A stretch of DNA of 16,856 nt from Asterionellopsis glacialis. Its lineage: Eukaryota > Bacillariophyta > Plagiogrammaphyceae > Rhaphoneidales > Asterionellopsidaceae. The position numbers and the translations under genes are program-made. The notes beneath the pieces are model-generated. The model was not told where the DNA came from. It was given only the letters and a program-made list of their open reading frames with translations, and searched no databases. Below, piece by piece: positions 16,840-16,856 of the stretch (position 1 is the first letter of the stretch; every line of letters starts with the position of its first letter). The stretch lies in the NCBI GenBank assembly GCA_014885115.2, contig WKLE02000015.1, positions 8,776 through 25,631 of the forward strand. The letters run 5' to 3'.

Positions 16840-16856
16840 ATGCAACCTCCCGACGA
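16840..16856 (+). CDS. Possible start of a second LINE ORF1 (5 codons visible)
   Basis: At the window edge an ATG opens MQPPD, identical to the first five residues of the LINE ORF1 starting at 2729 on the opposite strand, with synonymous differences in two codons. Only 17 bases are visible, so this could be chance. If real, the tandem repeats just upstream would lie in the 5' leader of a second LINE copy. Confidence 0.3.

Noticed and set aside
1..16856. tRNA, rRNA, CRISPR array, riboswitch or bacterial operon
   Set aside because: None could be seen; the intron, LTR elements and LINEs indicate a eukaryotic nuclear repeat region.

Overview
The window looks like a transposon graveyard from a eukaryotic, probably diatom (stramenopile), nuclear genome. 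The inference rests on several decayed protein families typical of diatom repeats: a Copia element with a DSQST protease and a TDEMKADFFTKPLQG RNase H tail, a Ty3/Gypsy element with a CxxH..HxTxxC gag knuckle, a LINE with an MQPPD-type ORF1, and a protein with the signature SDEAFALLVLENSW. There is a GT-AG intron. I see no operon, rRNA, tRNA or CRISPR array, and no clearly intact gene. Almost every reading frame carries stops or frameshifts.

Left to right: (1) 1-2729, minus: 5' half of a non-LTR retrotransposon, with ORF1 (two in-frame stops) overlapping ORF2 (endonuclease domain, running off the window) by ATGA. (2) 3099-6303, minus: a Copia-type LTR element with gag, protease and RNase H, but integrase and reverse transcriptase deleted. 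Its upstream LTR is split by an insert of about 600 bp (5602-6205). (3) 6632-7540, plus, and 7569-7981, minus: two convergent broken genes, the second a Tc1/mariner-IS630-type transposase remnant. (4) 7985-8880, plus: a remnant of a transposase-like diatom family. (5) 8881-9521: AT-rich DNA with short tandem duplications and a hairpin.

(6) 9522-15864 is the most informative part. A minus-strand gene (SDEAFALLVLENSW family, one 92-bp intron, C-terminal KKRKV) is split by a 5'-truncated LINE at 10732-11278, with a 9-bp target duplication and a (TTA)n tail. The reading frame is restored exactly when the LINE is removed. The gene is cut off upstream by a Ty3/Gypsy element (11660-15755) with two LTRs, whose internal region has lost reverse transcriptase and the protease active site. 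A possible N-terminus of the same gene lies beyond that element at 15757-15864. (7) 15865-16856: AT-rich DNA, a diverged tandem repeat of about 214 bp, and at the last 17 bases what may be the start of another LINE ORF1 on the plus strand.

The window records layered insertions followed by decay. Many Gypsy stop codons are TGA where the family has arginine, as expected from C-to-T change at CpG. CRE-like TGACGTCA motifs repeated in the Gypsy LTRs have decayed the same way. I did not find a convincing new functional system. The strongest novel points are the nested-insertion record, the loss of RT from both LTR elements, the LTR motif cluster, and the possible two-gene DNA transposon.
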